DNA from: Dyadobacter sp. CY343
GTDB lineage: Bacteria > Bacteroidota > Bacteroidia > Cytophagales > Spirosomataceae
Assembly: GCF_021390335.1 (NCBI RefSeq)
Contig: NZ_JAJUXK010000009.1
Location: forward strand, 1 to 64,000
Direction of reading: 5' to 3'
DNA: 64,000 nt
Shown here: one piece after another, positions 34,255-44,586 of the stretch
Numbering within the stretch: the first letter of the stretch is position 1
Layout of the letters: every line of letters begins with the position of its first letter
Translations under genes and position numbers: made by a program
Notes under the pieces: model-generated
Told to the model about the DNA's origin: nothing
Databases searched by the model: none
The model's input: the letters and a program-made list of their open reading frames with translations, nothing else

Positions 34255-36663
34255 ATGAAAAAAACGAGTCAATTAAAACCCCTTAGGTTAAGAAAATGGC
34301 AGGCCTTAGTTGCGGTGCTGATGTTGTGCCCGGTATTCCTATTTGCACAAACAAAATATACCATAAGTGGTGTAGTTAAGGATGTTGGCAACGGCGAAAC
34401 ACTCTTGGGAGCAACTGTCATTTTAAAAGGGACTTCTGTTGGAAGCGTAACCAATGAATACGGTTTTTATTCTATTACAGCACCGGAAGGTAATTATACC
34501 TTAGCGATTTCCTATTTAGGATTTACAACTTTTGAAAGGGCGATAGACCTTAAATCAAATCAAAAGCTCAACATTGAGCTCAAAGGCGATAACGCCCAGC
34601 TAGATGAAGTAGTTATCACAGCGGAAGAAGCAAAGCAAATAGACATTGCGACGCCGCAAATGAGTGTGACAAGACTCTCAAGTAAGGATATCAAACAGAT
34701 TCCTGTCGTTTTGGGCGAGGTAGATTTGATCAAGTCCATTCAATTGCTGCCAGGTGTTACCAATGCCGGTGAAGGCGCATCGGGCTTCAATGTACGTGGC
34801 GGTGCGGAAGACCAAAACCTGATTCTTTTGGATGAAGCAATCATTTACAACGCTTCCCATTTGTTTGGTTTCTTCTCAGTATTTAATGCTGATGCTATTA
34901 AGGATGTTAAACTTTACAAGGGAGGCATCCCTGCACGGTTTGGAGGTCGGGCTTCTTCGGTATTGGATATACGTCAAAAGGACGGAAACAGTAAAGAGTT
35001 CGAACTCACGGGCGGTATTGGTGCGTTTTCCAGTCGTTTGGCGGCGGAAGGGCCCATGTTTAAGGACAAAGGTTCGTTTCTGATTGCTGGTCGAGCTTCG
35101 TATGTAAATATATTTTTAGCGTTGGCCAAGGAAAGCAGCAGAGCCGGATTCTACGATTTGAATCTGAAAACCAATTACGAAATTAACGAGAAGAACAAAC
35201 TTTATCTTTCTGGCTATCTCGGTAATGATGACTTTAACCTGGCAGGAATTTTCACTAATTCATACGGAAACCTCTCGGGAAACTTGCGATGGAATCATAT
35301 TTTCAATAACAAGTTATTCTCCAATGCATCCCTGATATACAGTCGATATAATTACAACCTGGAAATTCCTATTGAAGGAATTGATTGGACCTCAGATATC
35401 AGCAATTATAATATGCGCTATGACTTTGGATATTATGCAAGCGATAAATTAAAATTTGACTTTGGAGTAAGTAGCATTTATTACAACTTCAATCCAGGCA
35501 GACTCAATCCTTTAAATGCAGAGTCGGGTGTTAATTCCGAGAAATTGGACGATAAGTTTGCTTTCGAAGCGGGGGTTTATGCCAGTTTAGAACATAAGAT
35601 TTCTGGAAAGTTCACCGCTGAATATGGCTTGCGTCTTAGTTACTTTAACCGACTCGGGAAACAGACATTAAATAATTACGAAAATAATTTGCCAGTCAAT
35701 TACAACGAAGAATTGGGCATTTATGAACGTGCCGAACCCATTTCTACTACCAATTACGATAAGGGAAAAAGCATGGCGACATTCAATAATTTAGAACCTC
35801 GGTTTGCACTTTCTTATCAGCTTAACGAGAAGTCTTCGTTTAAAGCAAGTTATAACCGAGTTGCTCAATACCTGCATTTAATTTCCAATACCTCATCAGC
35901 CACGCCATTAGATGTTTGGGCGCCTAGCGGAAAGTTTATTAAGCCGCAAATTGCTGATCAATATGCTCTTGGCTATTTCAAAAATCTAAAAGAAAATATG
36001 TTTTCGATCGAAACCGAAGCCTATTACAAAACTATCGACAACAGGATAGATTATATTAACGGCGCAGAACTTATCGCACAAAACACCATTGAAACCGAAA
36101 TTTTGACTGGTGAAGCCCGGGCTTATGGATTAGAATTTCTGTTGCGGAAAAACCAAGGCAATTTTACAGGATGGGTAGCGTATACGTTGTCAAAATCGCA
36201 ACAGCGCACACCCGGAGGGGCAGCTGGCGGAGCAGGTATTAACAACGGGAAATGGTATAACTCTAACTGGGACAGAACGCACGACTTTGAGTTTACCGGA
36301 AGTTACAAACTCAACGAAAAATGGCGATTTGGGGCTAACATGGTATTCCAGACGGGCCGACCTGTTACCTATCCTAACGGACAGTTTATATACAACGGAT
36401 TATCCGTGGCGACTTATTCCGAAAGGAATGCAGACCGATTGCCAGCCTATCACAGACTAGACCTGTCTGCAACCTTAACACCCCGAAAAAATAAAGATAG
36501 AAAATGGCAGGGAGAATGGGTATTTGGCATATACAACGCTTATAACCGAAGTAATGCAGCCTCTATCTATTTTGGTCAAAATCACCAGACAGGTGTATCT
36601 GAAGCAACTCGTACTTCCATATTTGGTATTGTCCCATCAGTAACATACAATTTTAATTTTTAA
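34255..36663 (+). CDS. TonB-dependent receptor with carboxypeptidase-like N-domain
   Basis: 802 residues: signal (ALVAVLMLCPVFLFAQ), carboxypeptidase-regulatory-like domain (ISGVVKDVGNGETLLGATV), plug (PVVLGEVDLIKSIQLLPGV, then FNVRGGAEDQNLILLDE) and a barrel ending VPSVTYNFNF. Shorter than SusC and of the type paired with DUF4249 proteins. Energised by TonB, it takes up an unknown nutrient, possibly a peptide or metal complex. It is followed after 4 bases by the DUF4249 gene. Confidence 0.92.
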   Translation: MKKTSQLKPLRLRKWQALVAVLMLCPVFLFAQTKYTISGVVKDVGNGETLLGATVILKGTSVGSVTNEYGFYSITAPEGNYTLAISYLGFTTFERAIDLKSNQKLNIELKGDNAQLDEVVITAEEAKQIDIATPQMSVTRLSSKDIKQIPVVLGEVDLIKSIQLLPGVTNAGEGASGFNVRGGAEDQNLILLDEAIIYNASHLFGFFSVFNADAIKDVKLYKGGIPARFGGRASSVLDIRQKDGNSKEFELTGGIGAFSSRLAAEGPMFKDKGSFLIAGRASYVNIFLALAKESSRAGFYDLNLKTNYEINEKNKLYLSGYLGNDDFNLAGIFTNSYGNLSGNLRWNHIFNNKLFSNASLIYSRYNYNLEIPIEGIDWTSDISNYNMRYDFGYYASDKLKFDFGVSSIYYNFNPGRLNPLNAESGVNSEKLDDKFAFEAGVYASLEHKISGKFTAEYGLRLSYFNRLGKQTLNNYENNLPVNYNEELGIYERAEPISTTNYDKGKSMATFNNLEPRFALSYQLNEKSSFKASYNRVAQYLHLISNTSSATPLDVWAPSGKFIKPQIADQYALGYFKNLKENMFSIETEAYYKTIDNRIDYINGAELIAQNTIETEILTGEARAYGLEFLLRKNQGNFTGWVAYTLSKSQQRTPGGAAGGAGINNGKWYNSNWDRTHDFEFTGSYKLNEKWRFGANMVFQTGRPVTYPNGQFIYNGLSVATYSERNADRLPAYHRLDLSATLTPRKNKDRKWQGEWVFGIYNAYNRSNAASIYFGQNHQTGVSEATRTSIFGIVPSVTYNFNF

Positions 36664-36667
36664 AACA

Positions 36668-37504
36668 ATGAAAAACATAAATATATACGGCAAATTAGGG
36701 GCACTCCTTCTATTAATAGGACTTTTAAACTCTTGCACCGATGTCATAGATGTTAAAGTCCCAAACGGCGGCGCACGATTGGTGGTTGATGCGTCTATTA
36801 AGTGGCAAAAAGGTACGACGGGAAAAACACAAACCATCAATCTAAGAAAATCAACTGCTTATTTTGATAAGAATCCGGATGTACCTGTTACGGGTGCTTC
36901 GGCAACAGTAACCAAGGAAAACGACGGGTCAATATTTGTGTTTGCCGACCAGAATAATGGTAGTTACACTGCAACCGATTTTGTTCCGGAATTAAACGCA
37001 TCGTACACTTTAAAGATCTTTTACAAAGGCAACTCCTACACAGCAACCGAAACCTTAATTGCAGCACCTGTTATTAATCGGGTTGAGCAAACCATTGAAG
37101 GCTCTGATGGTGATATAGAAATTGTGCTTCAGGTATTTTTTGACGACCCCGGAGCTGTTAAAAATTATTATTTTGGTGAATTTACTCCGTCTAATTTACC
37201 ATTGCCGTCTCTTGCAGTTATTAGCGATAAATTTTCAGATGGTAACGAAAATTATATTGAAAGCGATAATGAAAACTATGTTGCTGGAGTAACTGTAGGT
37301 ATTAATGTGTATGGTATTTCACAACGGTACTATGACTATTTAAACATATTGATTCAGCAATCCGGAAGTGAGGAAGGCGGGCCTTTTCCAACTCTCCCCG
37401 TACCGTTAAAAGGAAACTGTACTAATGTCAATGATCCTAGCGAAGAAGTATTGGGATATTTTAGGCTGGGTGAATTTGATGCGACATCCTATGCGATTAA
37501 GTAG
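36668..37504 (+). CDS. DUF4249 outer-membrane lipoprotein
   Basis: 278 residues; lipoprotein signal LGALLLLIGLLNSCTDVIDV, then LVVDASIKW and a beta-rich body (VPVTGASATVTKE, LNASYTLKIFYKGN). DUF4249 proteins almost always accompany a TonB receptor and probably act as its surface lid, like SusD for SusC. The start lies 4 bases after the receptor stop, so both are one transcript. Confidence 0.88.
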   Translation: MKNINIYGKLGALLLLIGLLNSCTDVIDVKVPNGGARLVVDASIKWQKGTTGKTQTINLRKSTAYFDKNPDVPVTGASATVTKENDGSIFVFADQNNGSYTATDFVPELNASYTLKIFYKGNSYTATETLIAAPVINRVEQTIEGSDGDIEIVLQVFFDDPGAVKNYYFGEFTPSNLPLPSLAVISDKFSDGNENYIESDNENYVAGVTVGINVYGISQRYYDYLNILIQQSGSEEGGPFPTLPVPLKGNCTNVNDPSEEVLGYFRLGEFDATSYAIK

Positions 37505-37523
37505 CAAGAATCCCAAACCCGGT

Positions 37524-37817
37524 TTATTTACACCGGTGTAGCCATTTGCTCACAAAGCTGAGCGCAGTAGCGGCAAGCTTCGGCGCACTAACGGCACAAT
37601 GCTCCATACCCATTTTTCGCATGTTGCTCACATTCCTGTGCGCAATTATGACAAGCGTATACACAAACACGGCATAATGCGCGCTAAATCCGCTTTCCGG
37701 GCTCATCACTTCCGCGGCGCTGCGACAGATAGCAGCACATTCAAGGTCAAGCTGTTTTGTAAGCGGAGCGTGCATTGTTCGCAAATTCAACCCACTAGGA
37801 ACAACCAGATAAGTCAT
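37524..37817 (-). pseudogene. Decayed DUF326 (four-helix copper-binding-type) gene
   Basis: The open frame shows LDLECAAICRSAAEVMSPES and GMEHCA, while a shifted frame over 37600-37660 reads CRVCVYACHNCAQECEQH and later CAEACRYCAQLCEQM. Together they give the Cys-rich pattern of DUF326 four-helix-bundle copper-binding proteins, with at least two frameshifts between pieces. The gene cannot make the full protein. Confidence 0.6.
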
Positions 37818-37833
37818 GCCCGGATTTTTTGTC

Positions 37834-37866
37834 GAAAAATAGTATCATAAAAGCAAACAAAAGTAG
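37834..37866 (+). promoter_or_regulatory. Composite motif TAGTATCA-N11-AAAAGTAG, site 1
   Basis: GAAAAA precedes TAGTATCA at 37840-37847 and AAAAGTAG lies at 37859-37866, about 70 bases before the SusC ATG. Same spacing as three other sites in this cluster. Likely operator or promoter element of the SusC operon. Confidence 0.65.
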
Positions 37867-37936
37867 AGGATCGAAGAAATAGCAGAACTTAATTTTGGAT
37901 TTGTTAAATCAAGCCAAACCTTCTAAGCCCATTGCT

Positions 37937-40900
37937 ATGCAAAAGAGAATATTACTACATCTTTTTCACCGGAAGTCCTGTTTGTTATTTGTTGTATTGA
38001 TTTGCTTTTGTATGCCGGCTGCATTTTCTCAATCGGCGGTAAGGGTTTCCGGAAAAATTATTGACGAAAAAAACGAGGCGCTGCCTGGTGTGAATATCCA
38101 GGTGAAAGGGACGACTACCGGCGCCAGCACCGATGCGGAAGGAAATTACACCGTGAGCGCAACAGCGGGCTCCACGCTGATATTTTCCTTTATAGGATAT
38201 CAAAGTCAGGAAATACCGATCGGTAATAGTTCGGAGATCAATGTGACGCTGAAAGCCGATGTTGCTGTTTTGCAGGAGGTTTTGGTAGTTGGGTACGGGG
38301 TGCAGTCACGGGAAACGCTCACTACGTCCATTTCCAAGCTGGATACCAAAGTGCTCGAAAATGTGCCTTTCGCCAATGCGGCTTCGGCCTTGCAGGGGAC
38401 CGTGTCGGGGGTGCGGGTACAGAGTACCTCGGGACAGCCCGGCGCAGCGCCCCGCGTGATCGTGCGTGGCGGGACCTCCATTAATAATCCCAACGGAGCT
38501 AGTCCATTATACATTATCGACGGGGTGATCCGCACCGATATGAATGATATCAATTCCGAGGATATAGAATCCATGCAGGTATTAAAAGATGCCGCTTCCA
38601 CCGCGATATACGGTGCCAGGGGCTCGAACGGGGTAGTGATTATTACGACAAAAAATGGAAAGGCCGGGCAAACGCGCATATCCTATTCCTACGATCTCAC
38701 AACTTCGAAGCCGGGTAAATTATTTGAACTGGCAAATGCGAGAGATTATTTGACCGTCAATAGGTTAGGTGTTTTTAGTGCTGCCAAATTCGGCGACTAT
38801 ACTTCCAGGTTGACTTTGCCGATGGGTTACGGAACCGGCAACGATCTAACCAACAATACCGCCTTCACCACGCAGTACCTCACTCCCGCTAACGAGCATA
38901 AGTTGAAAGAAGGCTGGCAAAGCATGCCCGACCCGGCCGATCCTACCAAGACACTGATATTTCAAGACACCGATTTTCAGTCACTTAACTATCAGACGGG
39001 GTTGTCGCATAACCATAACCTGTCGATTTCCGGCGGTACCGAAAAAGCTACTTTCAATGCGGGCGTAGGGTATATGTCGGCCGATGGGACGGTTATTACC
39101 ACCAAGTACAACCGTTTGAGTTTTAGTTTAAATGGGGATATCAAAGTAAAAAAGAACCTGAGCGTTTTCTCCCGCGTGATGTATTCGCGGGCTAAGTCCA
39201 ATATGCCTTACGGTTCAACGGCGGTCACATTTTACCGGAATGCGGGCCTCGCACCGACGGCCAAATACAAATTTGAAGACGGTACACTTGCGCCGGGAAC
39301 CAACAATGGGATCGGTAACCCGGAGTACCAGATGAATACCAGAGTTTATGATAATGCAAACGAGAAGTTGACACTTACACTCGGCTCGCACTGGGATATT
39401 CTGCCCGGCCTGTCATTTGATCCGCAGATTTCCATGTACAATGTTTCCAGGGACGCTCGCTCGTTTCAGCCCGGCTACTGGAACGGTCCGCTTGCGTTTG
39501 TAGACTCCCGTATCTCGTCCGCCAGTGCTTCCAAGTGGCGGCAGACACAAGCGGAAGGTGTGTTTTCTTATACCAAAACATTCAAAGACCATAATCTCGA
39601 CGTAAAAGCGGGTTTCTCCTACTTTGTCCGCGACACTTCCGGGATCAGCGCAACGGGCCGGGGCGCTTCCACAGATCTGATCCCGACCCTGAATGCATCC
39701 GGCGAAGCGACTGCTGTGAGTGGAACCGTAACAAAGCAAACGATCCTGGGGTATTTTGGAAGTGCCAATTATAACTACCGGCTCAAATACCTGCTGACTG
39801 TGAACATGCGCTACGACGGTGCCTCTAACCTCGGCGACGACTACAAATGGGGATTATTTCCGGGAGTATCGCTGGGCTGGAATATTCATAAGGAAGATTT
39901 CTGGGCGGGGATTTCAAGAGGTGTGTCGCAGCTGAAACTAAGGGGAAGTTATGGTGTAAATGGTAATATCAGCGGGCTCGGCGACTTCACGGCGCAGGGA
40001 GCGTACGGTGTGGGTGGCAAATATGGCGGCGCAGCTGCGATCCAGAATACAGTTATTCCTAACAGCGAGCTGAAATGGGAACAATCTAAAACCTTTGACA
40101 TAGGTGCGGACTTTGGATTCTTTGACAACCGCATTACGATGATCCTCGACTATTACCGGCGCGTGACGAGCAACCTGCTGACCAGTCTGCCGCTGCCGCA
40201 ATCCACCGGTTTCGGGAGCGTGCTGACCAACCTGGGTACATTGGAAAACAAAGGTTTTGAAATAGAACTCGGTGCGCGCGTGTTACCGGCAAGTTCTGCC
40301 TTGCAATGGAACGTTGCTTTCAATGCTTCAAAGACAAAAAATAAAGTGCTGAAACTGCCAAATAATGGCATTCCGAATAATAGAGTAGGGGGTATATTGA
40401 TCTGGGACGATGCTATTCAGGATTACGCCTGGAAAGGCGGGTTGCAGGAGGGAGTTCGGTTAGGAGAAATGTTTGACAGGCAGCAGGTGCGGATCTACCC
40501 GACCGATGAAGATGCAAAAAACGGCCCTATTGCTTCCTACATCGTGGGCGCGGATAAAACCCAGTATGGCGGTGATGTGGAATTTTATGATGCTGATAAA
40601 AATGGCACGATCGATTCCAGAGACAAAAGGTATATGGGCAATGCTTATCCGCTGTGGACAGGAGGTTTATCGAATACATTGAGTTACAAAGGTTTGAACC
40701 TGTACGTGCGTATGGACTACACGACGGGTCACACCATTTTCAACTGGGGCCGGATGTTCCTCGACGGGAATATGTATTCGGACGGAAACCTGACGCAAAG
40801 AATGGTGGACCGCTCCTGGAAAAAACAGGGCGACATTACCGACACGCCGCGGTCGTACTGGGGAGGCGAGCGTGTACAGCGCAATTTGTTCGATGGTGTG

Positions 40901-41152
40901 ACTACTTCCGGAAATTCGATGTATATGGAATCCGGCGATTTTCTGGCGATCCGGGAAGTGACGCTCAGCTATTCGATACCTTCCAGAATATTAAACAAGC
41001 TGAAAATTGCGGCATTGAGGTTCAATGTTACTGCCAACAACATTCATTATTTCACCAAATATCTGGGGCTGAACCCCGAAGAGGGCGGCGTGGACGACGG
41101 CCGGTATGCAATGCCTAAAAATCTCATCTTCGGAGCTAATCTATCATTTTGA
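37937..41152 (+). CDS. SusC-family TonB-linked outer-membrane transporter (second cluster)
   Basis: Start set at ATG 37937 (MQKRILLHLF); an upstream TTG at 37895 would only lengthen the leader. Signal CLLFVVLICFCMPAAFSQ, regulatory-like domain (VSGKIIDEKNEALPGVNI), plug (PLYIIDGVIRTDMND, AASTAIYGARGSNGVVII) and barrel ending KNLIFGANLSF, 1071 residues. First gene of the large catabolic cluster; imports its oligomeric or glycosidic substrate with the SusD encoded next. Confidence 0.95.
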   Translation: MQKRILLHLFHRKSCLLFVVLICFCMPAAFSQSAVRVSGKIIDEKNEALPGVNIQVKGTTTGASTDAEGNYTVSATAGSTLIFSFIGYQSQEIPIGNSSEINVTLKADVAVLQEVLVVGYGVQSRETLTTSISKLDTKVLENVPFANAASALQGTVSGVRVQSTSGQPGAAPRVIVRGGTSINNPNGASPLYIIDGVIRTDMNDINSEDIESMQVLKDAASTAIYGARGSNGVVIITTKNGKAGQTRISYSYDLTTSKPGKLFELANARDYLTVNRLGVFSAAKFGDYTSRLTLPMGYGTGNDLTNNTAFTTQYLTPANEHKLKEGWQSMPDPADPTKTLIFQDTDFQSLNYQTGLSHNHNLSISGGTEKATFNAGVGYMSADGTVITTKYNRLSFSLNGDIKVKKNLSVFSRVMYSRAKSNMPYGSTAVTFYRNAGLAPTAKYKFEDGTLAPGTNNGIGNPEYQMNTRVYDNANEKLTLTLGSHWDILPGLSFDPQISMYNVSRDARSFQPGYWNGPLAFVDSRISSASASKWRQTQAEGVFSYTKTFKDHNLDVKAGFSYFVRDTSGISATGRGASTDLIPTLNASGEATAVSGTVTKQTILGYFGSANYNYRLKYLLTVNMRYDGASNLGDDYKWGLFPGVSLGWNIHKEDFWAGISRGVSQLKLRGSYGVNGNISGLGDFTAQGAYGVGGKYGGAAAIQNTVIPNSELKWEQSKTFDIGADFGFFDNRITMILDYYRRVTSNLLTSLPLPQSTGFGSVLTNLGTLENKGFEIELGARVLPASSALQWNVAFNASKTKNKVLKLPNNGIPNNRVGGILIWDDAIQDYAWKGGLQEGVRLGEMFDRQQVRIYPTDEDAKNGPIASYIVGADKTQYGGDVEFYDADKNGTIDSRDKRYMGNAYPLWTGGLSNTLSYKGLNLYVRMDYTTGHTIFNWGRMFLDGNMYSDGNLTQRMVDRSWKKQGDITDTPRSYWGGERVQRNLFDGVTTSGNSMYMESGDFLAIREVTLSYSIPSRILNKLKIAALRFNVTANNIHYFTKYLGLNPEEGGVDDGRYAMPKNLIFGANLSF

Positions 41153-41166
41153 TCATCAAGGGAATC

Positions 41167-42645
41167 ATGAAAAAAACTAAACAAATTGCATTGACCCTGC
41201 TGGTATGTTTCTGCGGCGTTTCCTGCGACGTGCTGGACGTAGCCCCTACCAGCGTAATCACAACTACTTCGTTCTGGAAAACACAAAACGATGCAGAAGG
41301 AGCCTTAAACGGAATGTACGTGAACCTCCGGAACATCTCGGGCGCTATTTACACCGTGGGCGAGCAGCGCAGCGAGGTTTTTGAAGGCGGCGTATACGGC
41401 AGCGGCAGGAACGACCTTTTCCTGAACGAAATCAGCGGCGACCAGCCCAATCATCCGGACTGGAGCGGGTTCTATACTGTCATCAATTCTGCTAACCTGC
41501 TCATCAAGTACACGCCCGGTATCACATTTAAATCGGAAGCTGCCAAAAACATGGTGCTAGCACAGGCATACGCAATGCGGGCTTATACTTATTTCGTGAT
41601 GACCAAAACCTGGGGCGATCTGATCATCCGGACTGAGCCTACTGAAAGTTCAAACGCTGAAATTACCATCAAAGAGCGTGCGCCTCAGGCTGAGGTATTT
41701 GCATTGATCAAAAGTGATATTGAAATGGCGCTGTCGCTTTTCCCTGATAATAATTTCCTGGCTGGTCGTTCTAAATGGTCGAAAGCTGGTGCCAATACAT
41801 TGAAAGCGGACGTATTTCTGTGGACAGGCAAGCGAATGAATGGAGGCGCAGCCGATTTTACTACGGCGCTGGCCGCAATTGCGGAAGTGGAAAAAGCGGA
41901 CGTTTCGCTGCTGCCCAATTTTGCGGATCTGTTTGAGTATGCGAACAAAGGCAACAAGGAAACGATCATGACGATACGTTACCAGGACCTGGACGGCGCA
42001 GCCAATAACCAATTCTGGCTGCATTGGATCATCGACAGTGCAGTACCCGCTAATATCGACGCGGCGACGAAGGCAATGATACAGCCGGTGGGTGGCGGGC
42101 AGGGCCTGCTGGTGATCACGCCGCTGGTACGAAACCAGTTCACCGAAGACGATACCCGAAAAAAAGGATCATTCCACGAAATTTTCACTTACGACGCCGC
42201 GGGTAAGGCTACCTTCTACACGACTCTATCTATGAAAGGGCGCGGCTTGCTGACCGGCGGAACCAGGCTTTTCCTGAGCGATATCGTGCTATACCGTTAC
42301 GCTGACGTGATTTTGCTGAAAGCAGAAGCCAAAAATGCACTTGACCAGGACCCGAGCGAGGAGATTAATAAAGTGCGCCAGCGGGCTTACGGTGCCAATT
42401 ATAGCAAACACGTTTTTGTTAAAGGCACGAAACAGGCTAACGATGATGCGATATTGAAGGAAAGACTTTTTGAGCTGATATACGAAGGGAAAAGATGGTG
42501 GGACCTCGTCCGTTTTGGAAAAGCTTTTGACCTGGTACCAAATCTCCAAGCCAGAAAAGGACAGGATCATCTGCTGCTCTTCCCGATCGCAAATACGGTA
42601 TTAAGCCTCGAACCGAAAGTGAAGCAAAATCCGGGGTATAACTAA
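41167..42645 (+). CDS. SusD/RagB-family lipoprotein (second cluster)
   Basis: Start at ATG 41167; signal IALTLLVCFCGVSCDVLD with lipobox Cys. SusD features: SFWKTQNDAEGALNGMY, MVLAQAYAMRAYTYFVM, and C-terminal ERLFELIYEGKRWWDLVRF. 492 residues, 14 bases after SusC. Binds substrate at the cell surface for the SusC channel. Confidence 0.94.
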   Translation: MKKTKQIALTLLVCFCGVSCDVLDVAPTSVITTTSFWKTQNDAEGALNGMYVNLRNISGAIYTVGEQRSEVFEGGVYGSGRNDLFLNEISGDQPNHPDWSGFYTVINSANLLIKYTPGITFKSEAAKNMVLAQAYAMRAYTYFVMTKTWGDLIIRTEPTESSNAEITIKERAPQAEVFALIKSDIEMALSLFPDNNFLAGRSKWSKAGANTLKADVFLWTGKRMNGGAADFTTALAAIAEVEKADVSLLPNFADLFEYANKGNKETIMTIRYQDLDGAANNQFWLHWIIDSAVPANIDAATKAMIQPVGGGQGLLVITPLVRNQFTEDDTRKKGSFHEIFTYDAAGKATFYTTLSMKGRGLLTGGTRLFLSDIVLYRYADVILLKAEAKNALDQDPSEEINKVRQRAYGANYSKHVFVKGTKQANDDAILKERLFELIYEGKRWWDLVRFGKAFDLVPNLQARKGQDHLLLFPIANTVLSLEPKVKQNPGYN

Positions 42646-42675
42646 CAGCAAGCATTCATTTTAATACTGGAAAAA

Positions 42676-43440
42676 ATGGATATTGAACTGATCAAAAAGA
42701 GATTTGAAGAAGACGGTTATGTCTTTTTGCCGGGATTTATGTCGCAGGAAGAAATTACAGATGTGAATCAGAAACTGGAAGTTTTTATCGCAGATGTAGT
42801 GCCGGGTTTGCCTGCAAATGATGTTTTTTATGAAGATAAAAATGCCCCGGAAACCTTGAAACAGATCATGCATGTATCTGAATATGAACCTTCTTTCGCG
42901 CCCATGCTACACAATAGTAAGTTTAGTGAGATTGCAGGTCAGTTGCTTGAAGATCAGATCGTTCCCAGGATTTTGGAATATTTTAATAAACCACCTAAAA
43001 TCGGCAAACCGACGCCACCGCACCAGGACGGATATTATTTTATGCTCAAACCGGCCAAAGCAGTGACCATGTGGATGGCGCTGGAAAATGTGGACGAGGC
43101 CAATGGTTGTGTGCGTTATGTAAGGGGCTCGCACAAGAAGGGAATGCGCCGTCACGGCCGCACGCAGACGCTCGGCTTTTCGCAGGGTATTACCGATTAT
43201 GGTCTGCCTGAAGACCTGGAAAACGAGATTGCATTTCCCGCTAAGCCGGGCGATCTGCTGATCCACGATTCACTTACCATCCACCGCGCCGACGGTAACC
43301 AAACCTCCGATCGTACCCGGAGAGCATTGGGTTTTATCTACTTCGGCGAATCCGCCCGGGAAGATGTAGAGGCCAAAGCGGCTTATCAAGCTCAATTACA
43401 GAAGGAAATGCGCGAAAAAGGCGAGCTCGTGGCTGAATGA
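42676..43440 (+). CDS. Phytanoyl-CoA dioxygenase (PhyH)-family Fe(II)/2-oxoglutarate enzyme
   Basis: 254 residues, cytoplasmic. Iron ligands visible as HQDGYYF (His and Asp, about 116-122) and the distal His in IHDSLTIHRADGN (about 195-205), with RRALGFIYF providing the 2-oxoglutarate Arg. The family hydroxylates alkyl or polar carbons, sometimes initiating cleavage of C-N, C-P or ether bonds. It lies 30 bases after SusD, so oxidative attack on an imported small molecule is part of the pathway; the substrate is unknown. Confidence 0.88.
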   Translation: MDIELIKKRFEEDGYVFLPGFMSQEEITDVNQKLEVFIADVVPGLPANDVFYEDKNAPETLKQIMHVSEYEPSFAPMLHNSKFSEIAGQLLEDQIVPRILEYFNKPPKIGKPTPPHQDGYYFMLKPAKAVTMWMALENVDEANGCVRYVRGSHKKGMRRHGRTQTLGFSQGITDYGLPEDLENEIAFPAKPGDLLIHDSLTIHRADGNQTSDRTRRALGFIYFGESAREDVEAKAAYQAQLQKEMREKGELVAE

Positions 43441-43475
43441 ATGCATTCAAATTACTCACTTTCTAATCTGATTAT

Positions 43476-44534
43476 ATGTTGAAAATGAAATGGTTTTTGC
43501 TGGTTTTGTTTGTTTCCGGAACCAGCTTCACATTTGCAAATACAGGAAATCCGGCGGATTCTATCCGGGTTACCAGAGTTTGGGACAAGGAGCCGCACAA
43601 TGCATTCCCCGATCTGATCCAATTCAAAGACTATTATTACATTACATTTCGTGAAGGTTCGAACCACGTAGGGAATGAGAACAATGGAAAGGTGCGGATC
43701 GTCAGATCGAAGAACCGCAAAGATTGGGAACCGGTGGCTTTGTTTGATATGGACGCAGAGGATGTCCGGGAAGCCAGGCTCTCTGTCCGGCCCAACGGGA
43801 CTTTAATGGCAATCGTGGCAGTCGGTGTTGTCAAGGATGGAAGATACATTTCACTGGCACCTTACGTTTCCATGTCCGATAAGTCAGGCACAAATTTCTC
43901 ACAGCCCGAAAAAACGACTTTCAGCAAAGAAATTACCCCGACCCTTGACTGGATCTGGCGGGTGACCTGGCACAAAGGCACAGGTTACGGGGTTATGTAC
44001 ACTGCCGAATACAAAATGGTCGACGGTAAGCGCGTACGGACTATGTTCGCTCAACTTCTCAAAACCAAAGACGGCAAATACTACGAGAAAGTACCCGGAC
44101 TCGAAATAGACGGCAGCCCCAACGAATCGACCATTCGTTTTGATAAAAACAACAAAATGTACGTGTTGGTCAGAAGAGAAACTGGTGACCAGATGGGCGT
44201 ACTTGCAGTCAGTGACTTTCCCTATAATCAGTGGAAATACAATAAGTTAAGTGTCAGACTCGGCGGGCCAAACTTCCAGTTTCTGGACAGCGACCGGCTG
44301 ATCATCGGCTCGCGGTGGCACGAGGGAAAAGAAGCCTCCACTGCGTTGCATGTAACGGATCTTGAAGGTAAGATCCTCAAAACCATCAAATTGCCCAGCA
44401 ATGGCGACAGCAGCTATCCCGGTCTTATCCTGGAAAAGAACCAGCTATATGTGGCCTATTATTCCAGTCACGAAGGGAAGTCGATCATTTATCAGGCAGA
44501 AATTCCGCTGAAAGACCTGCAAACCGGCAGGTAG
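43476..44534 (+). CDS. Sialidase-fold (BNR-type) secreted protein A
   Basis: 352 residues with a signal peptide (WFLLVLFVSGTSFTFA). Beta-propeller of the sialidase superfamily: HNAFPDLIQFKDYYYITFRE, then VRIVRSKNRKDWEP and later NESTIRFDKNNKMYVLVRRE. True Asp-boxes (SxDxGxTW) are degenerate and no FRIP motif is seen, so GH33 sialidase activity is not supported. Most divergent of the three such proteins in the cluster. Confidence 0.82.
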   Translation: MLKMKWFLLVLFVSGTSFTFANTGNPADSIRVTRVWDKEPHNAFPDLIQFKDYYYITFREGSNHVGNENNGKVRIVRSKNRKDWEPVALFDMDAEDVREARLSVRPNGTLMAIVAVGVVKDGRYISLAPYVSMSDKSGTNFSQPEKTTFSKEITPTLDWIWRVTWHKGTGYGVMYTAEYKMVDGKRVRTMFAQLLKTKDGKYYEKVPGLEIDGSPNESTIRFDKNNKMYVLVRRETGDQMGVLAVSDFPYNQWKYNKLSVRLGGPNFQFLDSDRLIIGSRWHEGKEASTALHVTDLEGKILKTIKLPSNGDSSYPGLILEKNQLYVAYYSSHEGKSIIYQAEIPLKDLQTGR

Positions 44535-44586
44535 CCTTTGCATTCATATCAGCAGCAATTTAGTATTCAATTTACCCGTATTAATT

